From Drosophila miranda (Eukaryota > Arthropoda > Insecta > Diptera > Drosophilidae): 64,000 nucleotides of DNA. This document shows positions 42,501 to 54,146 of this stretch, piece by piece. How positions within the stretch are numbered: the stretch's first letter is position 1; every line of letters begins with the position of its first letter. The position numbers were made by a program, and so were the translations under genes. The stretch is from NCBI RefSeq assembly GCF_003369915.1, contig NW_022881603.1:33105522-33169521 (forward strand). Direction: 5' to 3'. The notes beneath the pieces were generated by a model. It was not told the origin of the DNA. It did no database searches and worked only from the letters and a program-made list of their open reading frames with translations.

Positions 42501-45500
42501 CTAGAATATCGAGAAGAAATAGAGTAGAAAATGGGGATAAGTTTTGGGTGTTGGATTCCAAGCTGCGAGCAGGCCAGGCAGAAGAAGAAATAGAAAGAGG
42601 AATGCCCCTCACCCCTCCCTAAAGAACATCATAAATTGACTGCGTTTAAAAATTCGATGCTCAAACTTAGTTTAGTATTTGATTTACAATAATTTTGGTG
42701 GTTGGTGGTGAAATGTAAAAAAAAAAAAGAAAAACTATGTAAAATTAATAAGACTAATAAAGAAAATATAGCGCATAAAGTAAGATATAGAACAAGACAC
42801 GAAACAAGAAAAACAAAATGGAAGATACATATGTATGTACAAACGAAAAACTAAAAGATAATCAAATAAACAAACAACCAAAATGCAAGTTTTACAGGAC
42901 AAAATTAGCAACATTTGTATATTTTATTAATTAAATACATACAAAAGAAAATTGGAAATGAATAAAGGAATTATATCAATGGTACGATGTGGACGTTGAC
43001 ATGCAATGACTGCATCTTTCAAGAGGCGATGCAGTTACTGCACCGTCAAGTGGCCCGTGTGACACCAGCAGAAGGCTGTTACGCGCGGATCCCAGGCAAA
43101 ACGCAGCCCTCCTCCCGCCCAACCGACCGAGGGGCGCTGCCGCATGACGCGCGGTGCGTAGCCGAACCAAACGCGAACATGCAAGAAAGATAGCTATTAG
43201 ACTAACATTCGAGGAAAATTAGTACTAAACTTACTAAGAAACTAAGCATGCAATCAAAGTACAAATACCACTACAGTTACTAATTAATAGAAAGGTGTGT
43301 AAGGATTAATAATTTAATAAGAGGAAGAGAATTAGTGGTGGATATAATATGGTAGAGGGAATTATAATCCGAGCATAAGACCCTAAACGGTTCATGCAAG
43401 GAATAATTCGATCTACAAAGTGGAAGGAACAACGGTATAAAATTTCTAGTCAGTCTAATAGGAATCGTGAAGTTTATGCGGCTCAACAGATCAGGGCTGT
43501 CTATGTCACCCCTGATCAAGTTGTGCATAAATATCACACCAAGCATTTTTCTACGGTTAACTAAGGATGGGAGGTTTACTAATAGTAGTCTACTAGAGTA
43601 AGATGGGAGTCTTACACCCGCATCCCAGTTAAGGCCCCGCAGAGCAAAGAGTAAAGAGTTTTTCTGTACTGATTCTATACGGTCCTGGTGTACTTTGTAC
43701 TGAGGGCACCATACACAGGAGCCGTATTCTAAGATCGGACGAACAAGCGAGGTATAGAGAGTCTTTGTTATATAGGGGTCGTCAAATTCCTTTGACCACC
43801 TCTTTATAAACCCAAGCACGCTCATGGCCTTATTTACCATGGTGGAAATGTGTTCGGAAAACTTTAACTTGGGGTCTAACATAACACCCAGATCATCCAC
43901 CAGGGTAATTCTCTCAAGAGAACCACCAAATAGGGTGTAAGGAGCCAACAAAGGGCTAGAACGATGAAATGTCATAACTTTGCATTTCGAGGCATTAAGG
44001 TGTAACAAGTTTGCACAACACCATGACTGAAAGTTATTGAGATCGGATTGCAAGCGAGAATGAAATGAAATGTCCTTGTACTGGACACAGAGTTTAACAT
44101 CATCCGCATACATAAGTACTCGAGAGTATGTTAATACTGAAGGTAAGTCATTAATAAAGAGTGTGAAGAGTAAGGGGCCTAGATGGCTGCCTTGTGGTAC
44201 TCCCGAAGAAACCTTTACTGGGAAAGAGAGGGAGTTTTTGAAGAGGACTCTTTGAGACCTAGAACAAAGATAGCTAGAAATCCATCTCAGGAGGTTGGGC
44301 GGAAACCCTAAAAGGTCAAGTTTATGCGCTAAAAGGGAATGGTTTACAGAGTCGAATGCTTTACTAAAGTCGGTGTAAATAACATCCGTCTGTAAGTTAC
44401 CATGAAAGCCTTTAATAATGAAAGAGGTAAACTCTAACAAGTTCGTGGTGGTTGATCGCCGCCTTATAAATCCATGCTGAGTTGGAGATATAAGTGACTT
44501 GCAGAGATGTTGCAAGTGCGGAGTTAAAACCCTCTCAAACATTTTAGGAATAGCGGATAACTTTGCTATACCTCTATAATTTTTTGCATCAGACTTGCTA
44601 CCTTTTTTATGGAGAGGAATTATAAACGATTCCTTCCAGATCGGGGGGAAGCAAGAAGAATCAATGGATAGGGTGAATAGTTTAAGCAAAGGTCCACACA
44701 GAGCCTCGGCGCAGTACCTGAGTACACAACCTGGAACCCCGTTTGGACCCGGTGAAAACACCGGCTTAACTAGTCGAAGATCATGAAGTAGGGAACATTC
44801 ATTTAACAAGGGACTGAAAATGCCGTTCGACCTCGGTAAACCGTATGGGTACGGATGACCAGAGTAGCTTTCCTCAGAATAGGTGGTTTGGAAGAATTGG
44901 GCAAAAAGATCGGCAATTGCCTGATCATTATTTGCCGACGTATTACAAAATGATAGCGAGGATGGGTGTGCGGACGTTCTACGCTTACTGTTTACGAAGC
45001 TGTAAAACTGTTTAGGGTCCTGAGAAAAACGTATCCTGCATCGAGATAGGTAGTTCTTATAGCATTGAGCATTAAGAACTGAAAAGTTTGACCGAGCTAA
45101 TACATAGCGAGAGTGAGAAGTAGGAGAACCCACTTCTTGAAATTTTTTATAAAGTCTTGATTTTAAGTTTTTTAGACTGGATAACTCTTTGGTAAACCAA
45201 GGGGGTTTTCCAGATCTAGTCGGACAAGAAAGCGGGACACAAGAATCGAAAAATGTGCCAAGAGCATTGTAAAAAATGTTTGTGCCTTTTATGATATCAG
45301 TGCACAAGTACAAAGCGGACCAATCAAAATCCCTAATGAGGTTATTAAGCTTCGCAAACTCGGCTTTACGAAAGCAGCGGACACGTTCGGGCAGCCTACT
45401 CGACCGATCCAATACAGTTGGTCCTATATCTAGCGACACCTCGAAAGTAGGGTGGTAGGCGTCTTCAGGTATAGTGAGCGGAAGGGCTCGGGTTAACAAC

Positions 45501-48500
45501 ACTATGGTCGGATCCGATACAAAGCACAGATCAAGCAATCGACCCAAGGAATTATTCACATGGTTGACTTGAGACAGGGATAGGTCAAGCAAGCCGTCAA
45601 CAAAGTCATGTCGTGACATGGGCACTAGGATACTAGACTCGTTTACCGAAGACCAAACAGTTCCTGGCAAGTTGAAGTCACCAAGAACTATCATACGATC
45701 TTTATCAGATAGCGAGGAAGAAACAGCGGTTAAAGCGGACAAGTGCTGCTCATAAATTGAAATATCCGAAGAAGGTGGGATATACGAGCAAGTAATGAAT
45801 ATAGCGAAAGCGGGAAGAATCAGTTTTACACACAGGAAATCCAGTTCCTGTTGAACTTGGACTGTGAAGTGTTCCGACGTGAAGTAAGAGTCCACTGCAA
45901 TTAGAACCCCCCCTACCCGTCGAGACGAACGGTCCTTTCTAAAAGTTGTGTACCGACCTGCCAAAACCTCGGAACTAAGAATGTCCGGCTTTAACCAGGT
46001 TTCAGTAAACACAATAACGTGGGAAGCAAATGCAACACTATCCCGGAAAAGAATGCTGAGCTTACTACGCAAGCCTCTTACATTCTGATAGGTTACTAAA
46101 AGAGAAGTTAGTTTTTTGGAAAGGTGGAAGCAAGACGGGAAGTTGAGGAAGAGGAAGTTGAGGTTGAGGTTGAGGGTGGCACACTGGAAAGGTTTGGAAG
46201 GGATATGGGGGGCCTATTCTTCTTCTTAGCCTTAAACTCCTTCACCACCAAATGCTCCGGCCAAAAATTTGGCGGAGCAAATGGTGTCAAATTGAGTTGG
46301 GGAGATGCTTATCTTAAACGAGGCTATCTCCCTGGCATAAGAGAAGTTAAATTTCTCCACCTTTAAACCCACGGCTTTTATTTTGCTTTGAATAAAAGCA
46401 ATTACATCATTAGATGTGAGGTCAGGGGCCAGCCGTGAAACAAAAACTTGTCGTTTTGGTGGGACTCCCACCAGTGGTTTAGTCACCACAGGCCTAGTAC
46501 CTGTGGTGGCAATATCCGGAGGTCCGGAACGTCTATTTACTGGTGGGATCGGTATAGACGGGACAACTAGCGAACTTGCGGACACCACGGACACGGACGC
46601 TGCAGACGTACTTGGCTGCACATTCTCCGAGGCGATGAATTCGGCTACCGAATCTGCGTCGCCAGCAGCTGTCGTTGCCCTTGGAGTGGCAAACGAGATC
46701 AACTGCTGCACACTTGGAGTGGTCGGAGTCAGTTTTTCGGCGGCGCACGGCTGAGTGACGGTTGGCAATTGCAGATCCCGCGGAGTGACCTTTTTGCGCC
46801 TCGGAGACTCATTCAGCAGTTTTAAACCGCTAAACTGAGCCTCCATGGCTAGGAGCCGATCGTATTGGTTTTTAAAACCAACGGTCAGCTCCTTAAAGCC
46901 ACTCCGCGTCTGCCTCATGAAAGCCACCATGTCTTTCTCCACCGCACGGCATGCCTCGCAACTGTAATGCAAGCCATTACGTTTGGCTATAGCATCACTC
47001 ACGAGGCCAGAAAATCCAGCGCATTTTGCGTGCACTACGCTGTCGCAGAGCCAGCAGGGGACATTCGGCTGATCGTGGGTGATCTGCTTCTTACAGCTTT
47101 TTTTGGCACAGACCACAGCGTATTCCATTTTATTTTATTATTTATTTATATATATACTATTATTTGCAAAACAAATTGGTATCAGACCAATGTGCCAGAC
47201 AACGCTCAAAGCGGAATTGGTAAAAAAAAGAGAGCAGAGAGGAGAGCGGTTATAGCGAGAGATACTAAGCAGAGAGCGCTATTGCTCAGAAAGTTTAAAG
47301 AGCGAGAGAGAAAGAACAGTTATTGAAGTTGAGGTGATAGCGAGAGAGGGATAAAACAACAAAAGCTACCAGACGAGAGCGGACTGCAATGCAATGTAAT
47401 GCGTACTCACTCACTGCAACAACACAAACACAAGCACAAGCCGACGCCGAAAAATAAAAAGTTAAATAATGTTTTAACACAAATCAAAAGGCATGCACTC
47501 GCGTAATAGAATAGGTTTCCAGATTGTTGTCTGGTTAGGAAGTAAATTTAGAATTTCGTTAGGAAAAGACCGGCTGTTTCTTCAAAACAAAAGGAAAAAA
47601 TGCGGAGCGCAAAACAAAAACACGTCTGATCACTACGAAAGATACGAAAGAGGTTACGATGTCTAGGTTTAATTTGTTAGACAATGAAAATGCACACAAC
47701 GGGATTAGGAATACACTCAAAAGGATAGATAATTATTGTAATTAAATAAAACATGCTAACAGATGATGATATTAATCGTTTGGGTAAGTGAACACAGACA
47801 TCAATTTAAAACGAGGGGGAACGTTGTGAGTTGCTGCGGACACCGCAACTCTACAGTTATCCCCGATACTTAGTCAGTATGGCTCTCCTCCGGCAGACGC
47901 AGCTAATATTAAACGACACGACAAAGAGTGCGTGCGAGAGAGACAGAAAATCAGTCTGAGCGTGACGTCTGGTGCTGCGTAGCCAGTGCAAATTGATTTG
48001 TTCCTTTTGGGTATAAAAATGATCCGATCTGATCCAGATTCAGCAGTCTGATAGATATGGTCATTATCTATGATTCTGTGTTTTTAGTTTTCTCGAATCT
48101 GCAATATTGTGGATGCAACAGATTTTTGTCCTTTGTGGGGGCGGAAGGGGGTGGGGCGAAATTCTGAGATATACGTTTTATAGTGAGATCTAACAGAAGT
48201 GCGGATACCAAATTTGGTTACTCTAGCCTTAATAGTCTCTGAGACTTGTGGATGCCCCAGATTTTCGTCCTTTGCGGGGGCGAAAGGGGGTGTGGCGAAA
48301 TTTGGACACGAGACGGCCAAGGTCTGATATCACAGGAGTGTGGATACCAAATTTGGTTGCTCTGGCTCTTATAGGTTCTGAGATCCTTGAACTCATATTT
48401 TGCAATTGGCAAAGCCGACCATGAAACCTGTGTGTTAGAGAGAGACAGAGCGAGAAAGAATGAAATTGTTTTCTTGATTCTGGCTATAATAATTATACGA

Positions 48501-51500
48501 TCTGGTTGAGATTTTACACTCTAGAACATATAGTCATCCTCTACGATTCTGCGTTTTTGGCTTTATCGTATCTTTAAAAATTTTCGTCCTTTGTGGGGAC
48601 GGAAGTGGGCGGGGCGAAGTTTTGAAATATTTTTGTAGCAGTGACATATCACAGAAGTCTGGATACAAAACATCGTTGCTCTAGATCTTATAGTCTTTGA
48701 GCACTAGGCGCTGAAGGGGACGGACAGACGGACGGACGGACAGACGGACAGACAGACATGGCTCAATCGACTCGGCTATTGATGCTGACCAAGAATATAT
48801 ATACTTTATGTGGTCGGAAACGATTCCTTCTGGACGTTACACACATCCACTTTTACCACAAATCTAATATACCCCAATACTCATTTTGAGTATCGGGTAT
48901 AATTACCTCAAAAATTTATGGAGGCTTCGGAAAAAGGACACTAAACTTAGACTATGACAAATTACTACGATATAGAACTACATATAACTGAACTGGGAAA
49001 GTCTTCAAGTGAAAGCTGATGCTGTCAAGCGAACAGAAATCTGGATTAATTCGTAAATCCTAATCGCTTTCCTGCGCAGCTTCCGAGTCTTATGATTGAA
49101 TTAGTTTGTCTCAGAGCATACGTTTTAGAATAATTTGAGATACTTAAGCATTATATCACATGTGTCTCTTGATCATAAATACATACATGCATATATCTAC
49201 GAATAGAGAGCCTAGCCTAGCCTACGGTTTATGCTTGCTTCTCTTCTTTTTCACCACCACCACCACTTATATTGTAAATCATCAATATTGGCCTGATTAT
49301 AATGTTCGTGTTGTCCATGACGTTGCCGTCCACATTCAGATTGTGGTTGCGGTGTGGGTGCTGTTGCTGCTGCTGTGCCTGCTGCTGCATCTGGTGCTGA
49401 TGCTGCTGCTGCTGCCTGGCTTGCAGATAGTTGTGGCTAATGTTCAGATTATTGCTGGACACAGGATTGTTGGCCTGGGCAACATGCTGCTGCAGTGCAG
49501 CAGCAATCGAAGCAGCAGCTGCTGCAGCCGCCGCCGTTTGCTGGCCATGATGGTGAAGATTCAGATTTAGGTTATTCATTTGCATGGCTCGTTGGGGCTG
49601 GTTGGACAGCACCACAGCAGCAGCAGCAGCTGCCACAACTTGTTGCTGGTGCTGCTGTTGCTGTTGCTGCTGTTGGACATTGTAATTCAAGTTGTTGCGA
49701 TGTGAGTTGCGAATGGAATTGTGTTGAATAAAGTTTGTATTGGTGTGACTTGGTGGGGCGACATTCGTCTGGCTGCTGGGCGTGGTCAAGGTCAAGGACT
49801 CGTGTGTCTGATCGCGAATATTATTCTGCTGGCGCCTGCTGCCCGCCCGCTGATGGGGCAACGTACTTGTGGCGTTTCTTACCTTGACAAATACCCCATT
49901 GAAAATCTTCAATGTCAGCAGTGCAATAACTATAAAGACCACACAGATGGCGATGCTGATGTAGATAAAGATGCGCATATTCCCATCGAACATTGTGAAC
50001 AGTGAGTGCTGATGCTCATCCACCACATCCATGAGTATGGCGAAGTTGGTCAGATGATTGCAGCTGCAGACGCTGTGCGTGCGATTGGTTGACTCCAAGC
50101 TGCAACCGTTGGCAGACCAGGCACTACACAAGAGAAAGCAATTGTTGAATATCAAATGAACACACAACCTACAAATACTTTGGACACTCACTGATCAATA
50201 TAATTCCAGAACACACAGGTGGGATTGGTCACATTCTCCGTTTTCAAATGCTTTAGCGTCAGGGTAATGGGTTGCGAGAGCTGTATATGTCGGCCCTTGC
50301 CCAAACTGGCCGAGATCACCTTGCTGTTTAATATGCGCAAGCGCTGCTGCAGATCCCCCGCACTAGCATCGCTATCGTTGGTCACTATGGTCACTGTGTT
50401 GCGCACTAAGGCAAATATTTGATTATTCACTTGTATTATATTCGGAGTTACTTTGGGACTTACCATAGCTGCGAGAGCTCTTCAGGTCAAAGTGATCATA
50501 GCTGGGCTTCAGTATGGACTCCAGGCGATCAAAGGCGGCAAATACAATACGCACCAGGCCGCCTTCGCTATTCTCAATGAGTGCAGCTCGGGGCAATTCG
50601 ATGCGGTCAGAGCTGATAGGCCACTGATCAGAGTCCGGGAAGACCACGCTGGATTGGATTGTTTTCGTTTCCAAAACTCGGACCGAGAGCACTACAGAGA
50701 GAGACGGAGATTGTGTGATGAAAATATTGATGGATTGTCATCCCCCAGAGAGAAGCTACTTACATATATTCTTGACTTTTTGCACCACACTGCGCTCCCT
50801 GGTAATCGTATCGGCCAGAAGGAAGGCATTGTATTCCAAGCCTGTTAGCAGGGATGTGGCCACACGCATTTGATCCTCAGGATTGAGATCCAGCCACGAA
50901 GACAGCTGCGACTCATCCAGCAAGTTGGAGCCAGTTTTAACCACACAATGCAGGAGTTCCATGATCATAGCCTCCCTCTGCCGCTGATCGGGGAAAGTCT
51001 CCTTGTCGTGCAGCATTTTCTCGGACACGGTTTGGATGATCTTGGTGGTGACCAGCATGTCCCCGCCGTAGAGGGTTTTGCTGCTCGTAACCTCGGACAT
51101 GTCATTGGCAATGGAATTCAGAGAAGAGTCTCGTTGGTTCACTCGCATCTCCAGATTGTTTAGCCACAGGCTGCGACACTGCGTTAGATCTGGAGTTAGT
51201 GGATGCCAGGTGGGCTCAAAGTTTCGCAGACGCTGATTGACCTTGTCGGCCATGGTCACTGGCGGCTCACAGCTGCTGCTATTGTGCAGGCAGTCGCCAC
51301 TGGTGGGCATGGGGGTCGTGGTGCTGGTCCCAGTCATTTCTTCATCGTCCTCATCGAAGCTTGAATCTGGCATTCGTTTCATCAGCACACAGCGCCATTT
51401 GGCAATGCCGGCGGCACCGCCCGGGCACGGCTGAACATTCACATCCCCCACACGGGTCATGTTCCAGAAGAGATTCCTGGCATGAGTGGGACCACAGAAG

Positions 51501-52465
51501 AGCTTGGTCTCGTCATCGGCTCCGGCCATACCAGCAGCATTTAGATTGATGTTATTTATGGTTCGTACAGCGCTTCCGTTGCTTGACACCGATTGGCCAC
51601 TGGCCGCTGTTCCCGGAGTCCGATTGGGAGAGCTCTTTGTGGTTAGAAGCGTTCCATCATCAGTTCCACCTCCTCCTACTCCAGTTAGGATGCGAGTATT
51701 TGAGGGTGCTGTGGCATTGCTTGCAGCTGGAACCTTGCCGCTGGGCTTGGTCTCGTCTGTGTGATGGTTATGGAGCTGTGGCGGCGGCGGTAGACCATCG
51801 CGACGACCAGCTGGATGCTTGGTGGTAGTGGTGGAGGTCGCTACTCCCTTGAGACGTCCGCCCGGCAGGGTGGCTGTGCTGCCCGGCGGCGTGGCAGGTG
51901 GTGGTACATTAAACATGCCACCGTTGCCATTGATTCCCACCACGCCAGGCAACGTCGGCAGACGGGGCGGAGCAGACGCACCTCCATATCTGCCGCCGAT
52001 ATTCGTCGGATGTATCAGACCGCTGCCATTGCCAAAGATTGGCGGCCCATTGTTCAGCACCCATGGCGGTGGACTGGGTCTGTTCGTCGTGGTCGACGTC
52101 TGCGCCGCCGAAACGCACTGATAATGTGCCTCGAGATATTTGTGTGTGCCGGGACAGGGGTCCCCGAACATGCTGGTCGCCGCCAGCACACTGCAACTGT
52201 TCTTGTGAGCACATCTGCAATTGGAATTGGATTGGAGAACGGGCTCCCGTCACGCAGTTCAGTTTTACGACTTACCTTGAATTCAGAACCGTGAGGGACT
52301 TGGGAAACATGCAGTTAACACTCCATTCCACATTGCCATGATCGTTGCATATGGTAATCGAGAAGCGTCCATAGTTGGCCCGTATCAGATTGATTAGCTC
52401 TCCTTGCTCGCACTCAATGGTCAGTTTCTTGCCTTCGCAGGCATAGGCTGTTTGGTACTTGGGAG
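39584..52465 (-). CDS. Cirl: Cirl (latrophilin), adhesion GPCR, 5' exon(s) not found
   Basis: Neuronal adhesion GPCR that modulates mechanosensation. Exons on the minus strand: 52465-52276, 52214-50764, 50691-50464, 50405-50192, 50123-49883, 42500-42335, 42263-42034, 41972-41875, 41805-40093, 40025-39584. All junctions are GT/AG and the frame is kept throughout, giving about 1657 residues to the stop. Domains: galactose-binding RBL lectin ([20 protein letters not shown]), Ser/Thr/Pro-rich linker, hormone-receptor motif ([17 protein letters not shown]), GAIN domain, GPS with [12 protein letters not shown] (autoproteolysis at HL/T), seven TM helices split over five exons, and a long polyQ/acidic cytosolic tail ending [12 protein letters not shown]. 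The signal-peptide exon is missing; the first exon begins two bases into a codon. Introns are 58-72 bp except the 7.4 kb one after TM1. Confidence 0.95.
42501..42985. other. Proximal part of the large Cirl intron
   Basis: AT-rich, A-runs near 42717; nothing coding. Confidence 0.5.
43280..46072 (-). CDS. LINE ORF2: endonuclease and reverse transcriptase
   Basis: Open for 930 codons from the listed start. APE-type endonuclease: [20 protein letters not shown], and the strand NVRGLRSKL partly upstream of the start, so the true ORF2 start lies further 5' (the frame is open to beyond 46180). [55 protein letters not shown] and the catalytic LMYADDVKL. The C-terminal part ends [10 protein letters not shown]. 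It performs target-primed reverse transcription. There are no stops or frameshifts, so this protein could still be active; it lacks an obvious RNase H domain, as expected for CR1. Confidence 0.9.
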   Translation of the reverse strand: MRSKLSILFRDSVAFASHVIVFTETWLKPDILSSEVLAGRYTTFRKDRSSRRVGGVLIAVDSYFTSEHFTVQVQQELDFLCVKLILPAFAIFITCSYIPPSSDISIYEQHLSALTAVSSSLSDKDRMIVLGDFNLPGTVWSSVNESSILVPMSRHDFVDGLLDLSLSQVNHVNNSLGRLLDLCFVSDPTIVLLTRALPLTIPEDAYHPTFEVSLDIGPTVLDRSSRLPERVRCFRKAEFAKLNNLIRDFDWSALYLCTDIIKGTNIFYNALGTFFDSCVPLSCPTRSGKPPWFTKELSSLKNLKSRLYKKFQEVGSPTSHSRYVLARSNFSVLNAQCYKNYLSRCRIRFSQDPKQFYSFVNSKRRTSAHPSSLSFCNTSANNDQAIADLFAQFFQTTYSEESYSGHPYPYGLPRSNGIFSPLLNECSLLHDLRLVKPVFSPGPNGVPGCVLRYCAEALCGPLLKLFTLSIDSSCFPPIWKESFIIPLHKKGSKSDAKNYRGIAKLSAIPKMFERVLTPHLQHLCKSLISPTQHGFIRRRSTTTNLLEFTSFIIKGFHGNLQTDVIYTDFSKAFDSVNHSLLAHKLDLLGFPPNLLRWISSYLCSRSQRVLFKNSLSFPVKVSSGVPQGSHLGPLLFTLFINDLPSVLTYSRVLMYADDVKLCVQYKDISFHSRLQSDLNNFQSWCCANLLHLNASKCKVMTFHRSSPLLAPYTLFGGSLERITLVDDLGVMLDPKLKFSEHISTMVNKAMSVLGFIKRWSKEFDDPYITKTLYTSLVRPILEYGSCVWCPQYKVHQDRIESVQKNSLLFALRGLNWDAGVRLPSYSSRLLLVNLPSLVNRRKMLGVIFMHNLIRGDIDSPDLLSRINFTIPIRLTRNFIPLFLPLCRSNYSLHEPFRVLCSDYNSLYHIISTTNSLPLIKLLILTHLSIN
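46108..47128 (-). pseudogene. LINE ORF1 with PHD-like zinc finger, one frameshift
   Basis: Starts [15 protein letters not shown]. Residues 7-57 have the C4HC3 pattern of a PHD finger (C, C, then [13 protein letters not shown], then YSCEAC). PHD fingers are known in ORF1 of CR1-like elements. A coiled-coil-like segment follows, then Thr/Pro/Val-rich linker and an RRM-like region ([34 protein letters not shown]). The frame ends early at 46232 because of an A-run (46263-46267 plus strand) with one base too many; in the next frame it continues [17 protein letters not shown] to 46108, the conserved ORF1 ending. Confidence 0.75.
47136..47805. other. LINE 5' side and unassigned intron sequence
   Basis: Purine-rich gagag stretches near 47230-47350 could be LINE 5' UTR; the boundary was not found. 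The rest is AT-rich without a gene. Confidence 0.35.
47810..48905 (+). repeat. Composite mini-me/DINE-1-like Helitron-derived element
   Basis: Starts gggggaacgttgtgagttgctgcgg with ccccgatact, contains three diverged internal copies of ttttcgtcctttg.gggg.cgaaaggggg at about 48122, 48263 and 48582, a (gacg/gaca)n proto-microsatellite at 48717-48758, the core catggctcaatcgactcggctattgatgctgaccaaga, a TA-rich run and a terminal gagtatcgggtata. This module order is that of the GTCY mini-me elements of Drosophila. Confidence 0.7.
48906..49228. other. Cirl intron, nothing recognised
   Basis: AT-rich; would be 3' UTR of the readthrough isoform if that is used. Confidence 0.3.
49229..49882 (-). CDS. 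Cirl: Open readthrough of the Cirl TM1 exon (candidate alternative 3' end)
   Basis: If the donor at 49882 (AAG/GTAAGAAA) is not used, the frame stays open for 217 codons after IFNGVFVK, to a TAA at 49231-49229. The tail is Gln/Asn/His/Ala-rich (QQQ tracts, [17 protein letters not shown]-like Asn-rich segments) and ends [11 protein letters not shown]. The product would have the whole extracellular part, one TM helix and a cytosolic tail but no 7TM. Openness over 650 bases and compositional similarity to the Cirl C-tail suggest real coding, yet CAG repeats can stay open by chance. Confidence 0.45.
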   Translation of the reverse strand, partial: VRNATSTLPHQRAGSRRQQNNIRDQTHESLTLTTPSSQTNVAPPSHTNTNFIQHNSIRNSHRNNLNYNVQQQQQQQQHQQQVVAAAAAAVVLSNQPQRAMQMNNLNLNLHHHGQQTAAAAAAAASIAAALQQHVAQANNPVSSNNLNISHNYLQARQQQQHQHQMQQQAQQQQQHPHRNHNLNVDGNVMDNTNIIIRPILMIYNISGGGGEKEEKQA

Positions 52466-53832
52466 CTGCAAATCGAACGATTCGTAAGTTGAAGATCATA
52501 TGTAGAGTTGGTCGGATGCAAAAGAATATATGTAAGTATATATATATATATATGGCATATAGAGAAAGTATTGGGCGTTGCGTTGATTTGTTGTAGTTTG
52601 GTTTGGTTTGGTTTTGAGATGATGGATCTACAAATACACTTACGCTCTATATGGATACAAATATACAGATATTGTAGATAGATAATGTGATATTTAGCAT
52701 GATACGCTTTGACGCTGCCTGGGATATACTTAGTATATATTTAGTGGCTGTTTGTGGTTTTGGTGGATCGATAGCGATGGATGCTTTGTTGCAAGTAGAA
52801 TAGTAGTCATAAATACAAAGTCCTGCCAGCTTCGATTTGTAAAATCTTAAAGAAGAGAAAAGAAAAATATAAAGACATTGTTATTGAATTACTGAATATT
52901 AGTTGGCCTATTTTCAGAAAAGATCGAAAATGCCATCGACCCGTCTAAAACTTCTCTATAAAAAACTAGTTTGGTGACCTATTTTCAGATGCATTACCTC
53001 TTATAATATTCCATTCCGTAGCTCTCATATGGCAAAGCAGGCTTGAATGACTAATGTCTTATCTGCAGAAGACAAACCACACATAAGAAAATTATTTACT
53101 GAAATCCATTACAACACACACGCACGCACAGACACAGTGATAGACACTCAGGAAAAAGACAAATAAAAGATGGGAGAAAGGGAGCCTAAAAATACACACC
53201 CTTCTCCATGATCTGTATGTACATAGTTGTTGCTGGCCATCGATTTGCGCCTCGTCGTGCAGAACAAAGACCCGTTTTCTTTGTATACGTACAAAATGCA
53301 GTTGCATGTAGAGAAAAGTTGGCGCTGGCTGCGCTGCGACTGCAGGCAGTGCGCTTGCTTCATGCTACATACTCAGCACGCACGTATCCAAGTTTTTGCT
53401 GCTGCACAGTCGCTGCTTTGCCCCTTGGAGTACCATTTTCTATGGTTTTCTTTGTTCTGTCTTGTCGCTCCACCATATGCATTTTCAAGCACAATTTTCA
53501 GTGTTAAAATCAAAGAATTATGTGGGGTTTTGGTTTTAAGTTCCATTTTGGCACTTTAATTAACACTTTCTGGTTAATTTCGCTGGCTAATGGTTTTTCC
53601 AGACACTCGAAATATGCTGACGTTGGCTTGTATTTGGAAAATTGTGATGGTAGACTGGCTCAAGCCGCAGTTTTCATTTAACGTGATTCCCAATTTTCAA
53701 TTTTTTAATCACAATATTTTTACAATAGGCCTTTGAAATTTTATTTCTCACTAATTCGAATAAGTTAATTTTTAAACCGTGGCTCAAGAAGAAAATTCAA
53801 GATAAATTCTGTATACTTGAATTTGTACAGAG
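52466..53832. other. Upstream intron/5' region of Cirl
   Basis: (TA)n at about 52538-52555 and several AT-rich segments. I looked for a signal-peptide exon ending one base into a codon and could not support one. Confidence 0.35.
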
Positions 53833-54146
53833 CATGATGCAATTATACAAGGTGGTCTCGTCGGGAGCCGAAGTTCGTTCGTGTTGTCCCTTATCGTCAG
53901 TGCATGCTTATTATGTTATGAAGAAAAATTATTAATGGCTGCATAAAATTTAAATATTAATATATCAGTAAAATCATTTTATTTTAAAATTTTAAAACCC
54001 ACGGGCCTGTTAAGGGTTAATCAACATCAACATATACCGTCTCACTCACACTCACTATACTATGTGCCCTTCACTCGCACTTATTGCTAGCATACGTTAA
54101 GGGACTAACTTTTTCCGACGAGACCACCTTGTATAATTGCATCATG
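53833..54146. mobile_element. 314-bp TIR element (MITE)
   Basis: catgatgcaattatacaaggtggtctcgtcggga (53833-53866) is repeated inverted at 54114-54146 with at most one or two differences. The interior is AT-rich and non-coding. If ends are taken at tacaaggtgg/ccaccttgta, the flanking TA on both sides would fit a Tc1/mariner-type TA target; the exact ends are not settled. Confidence 0.8.

Larger units (their letters stand above)
42988..47135 (-). mobile_element. CR1-like non-LTR retrotransposon in the Cirl intron
   Basis: Two ORFs on the same strand as Cirl followed by a 3' UTR ending caacgtccaca (shared 3' end with the truncated copy at 26700-27327). ORF1 with PHD-like finger plus ORF2 with APE-type endonuclease and RT is the layout of CR1-clade elements. 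The 5' boundary is unknown; the 5' UTR may extend to about 47500. Confidence 0.85.
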
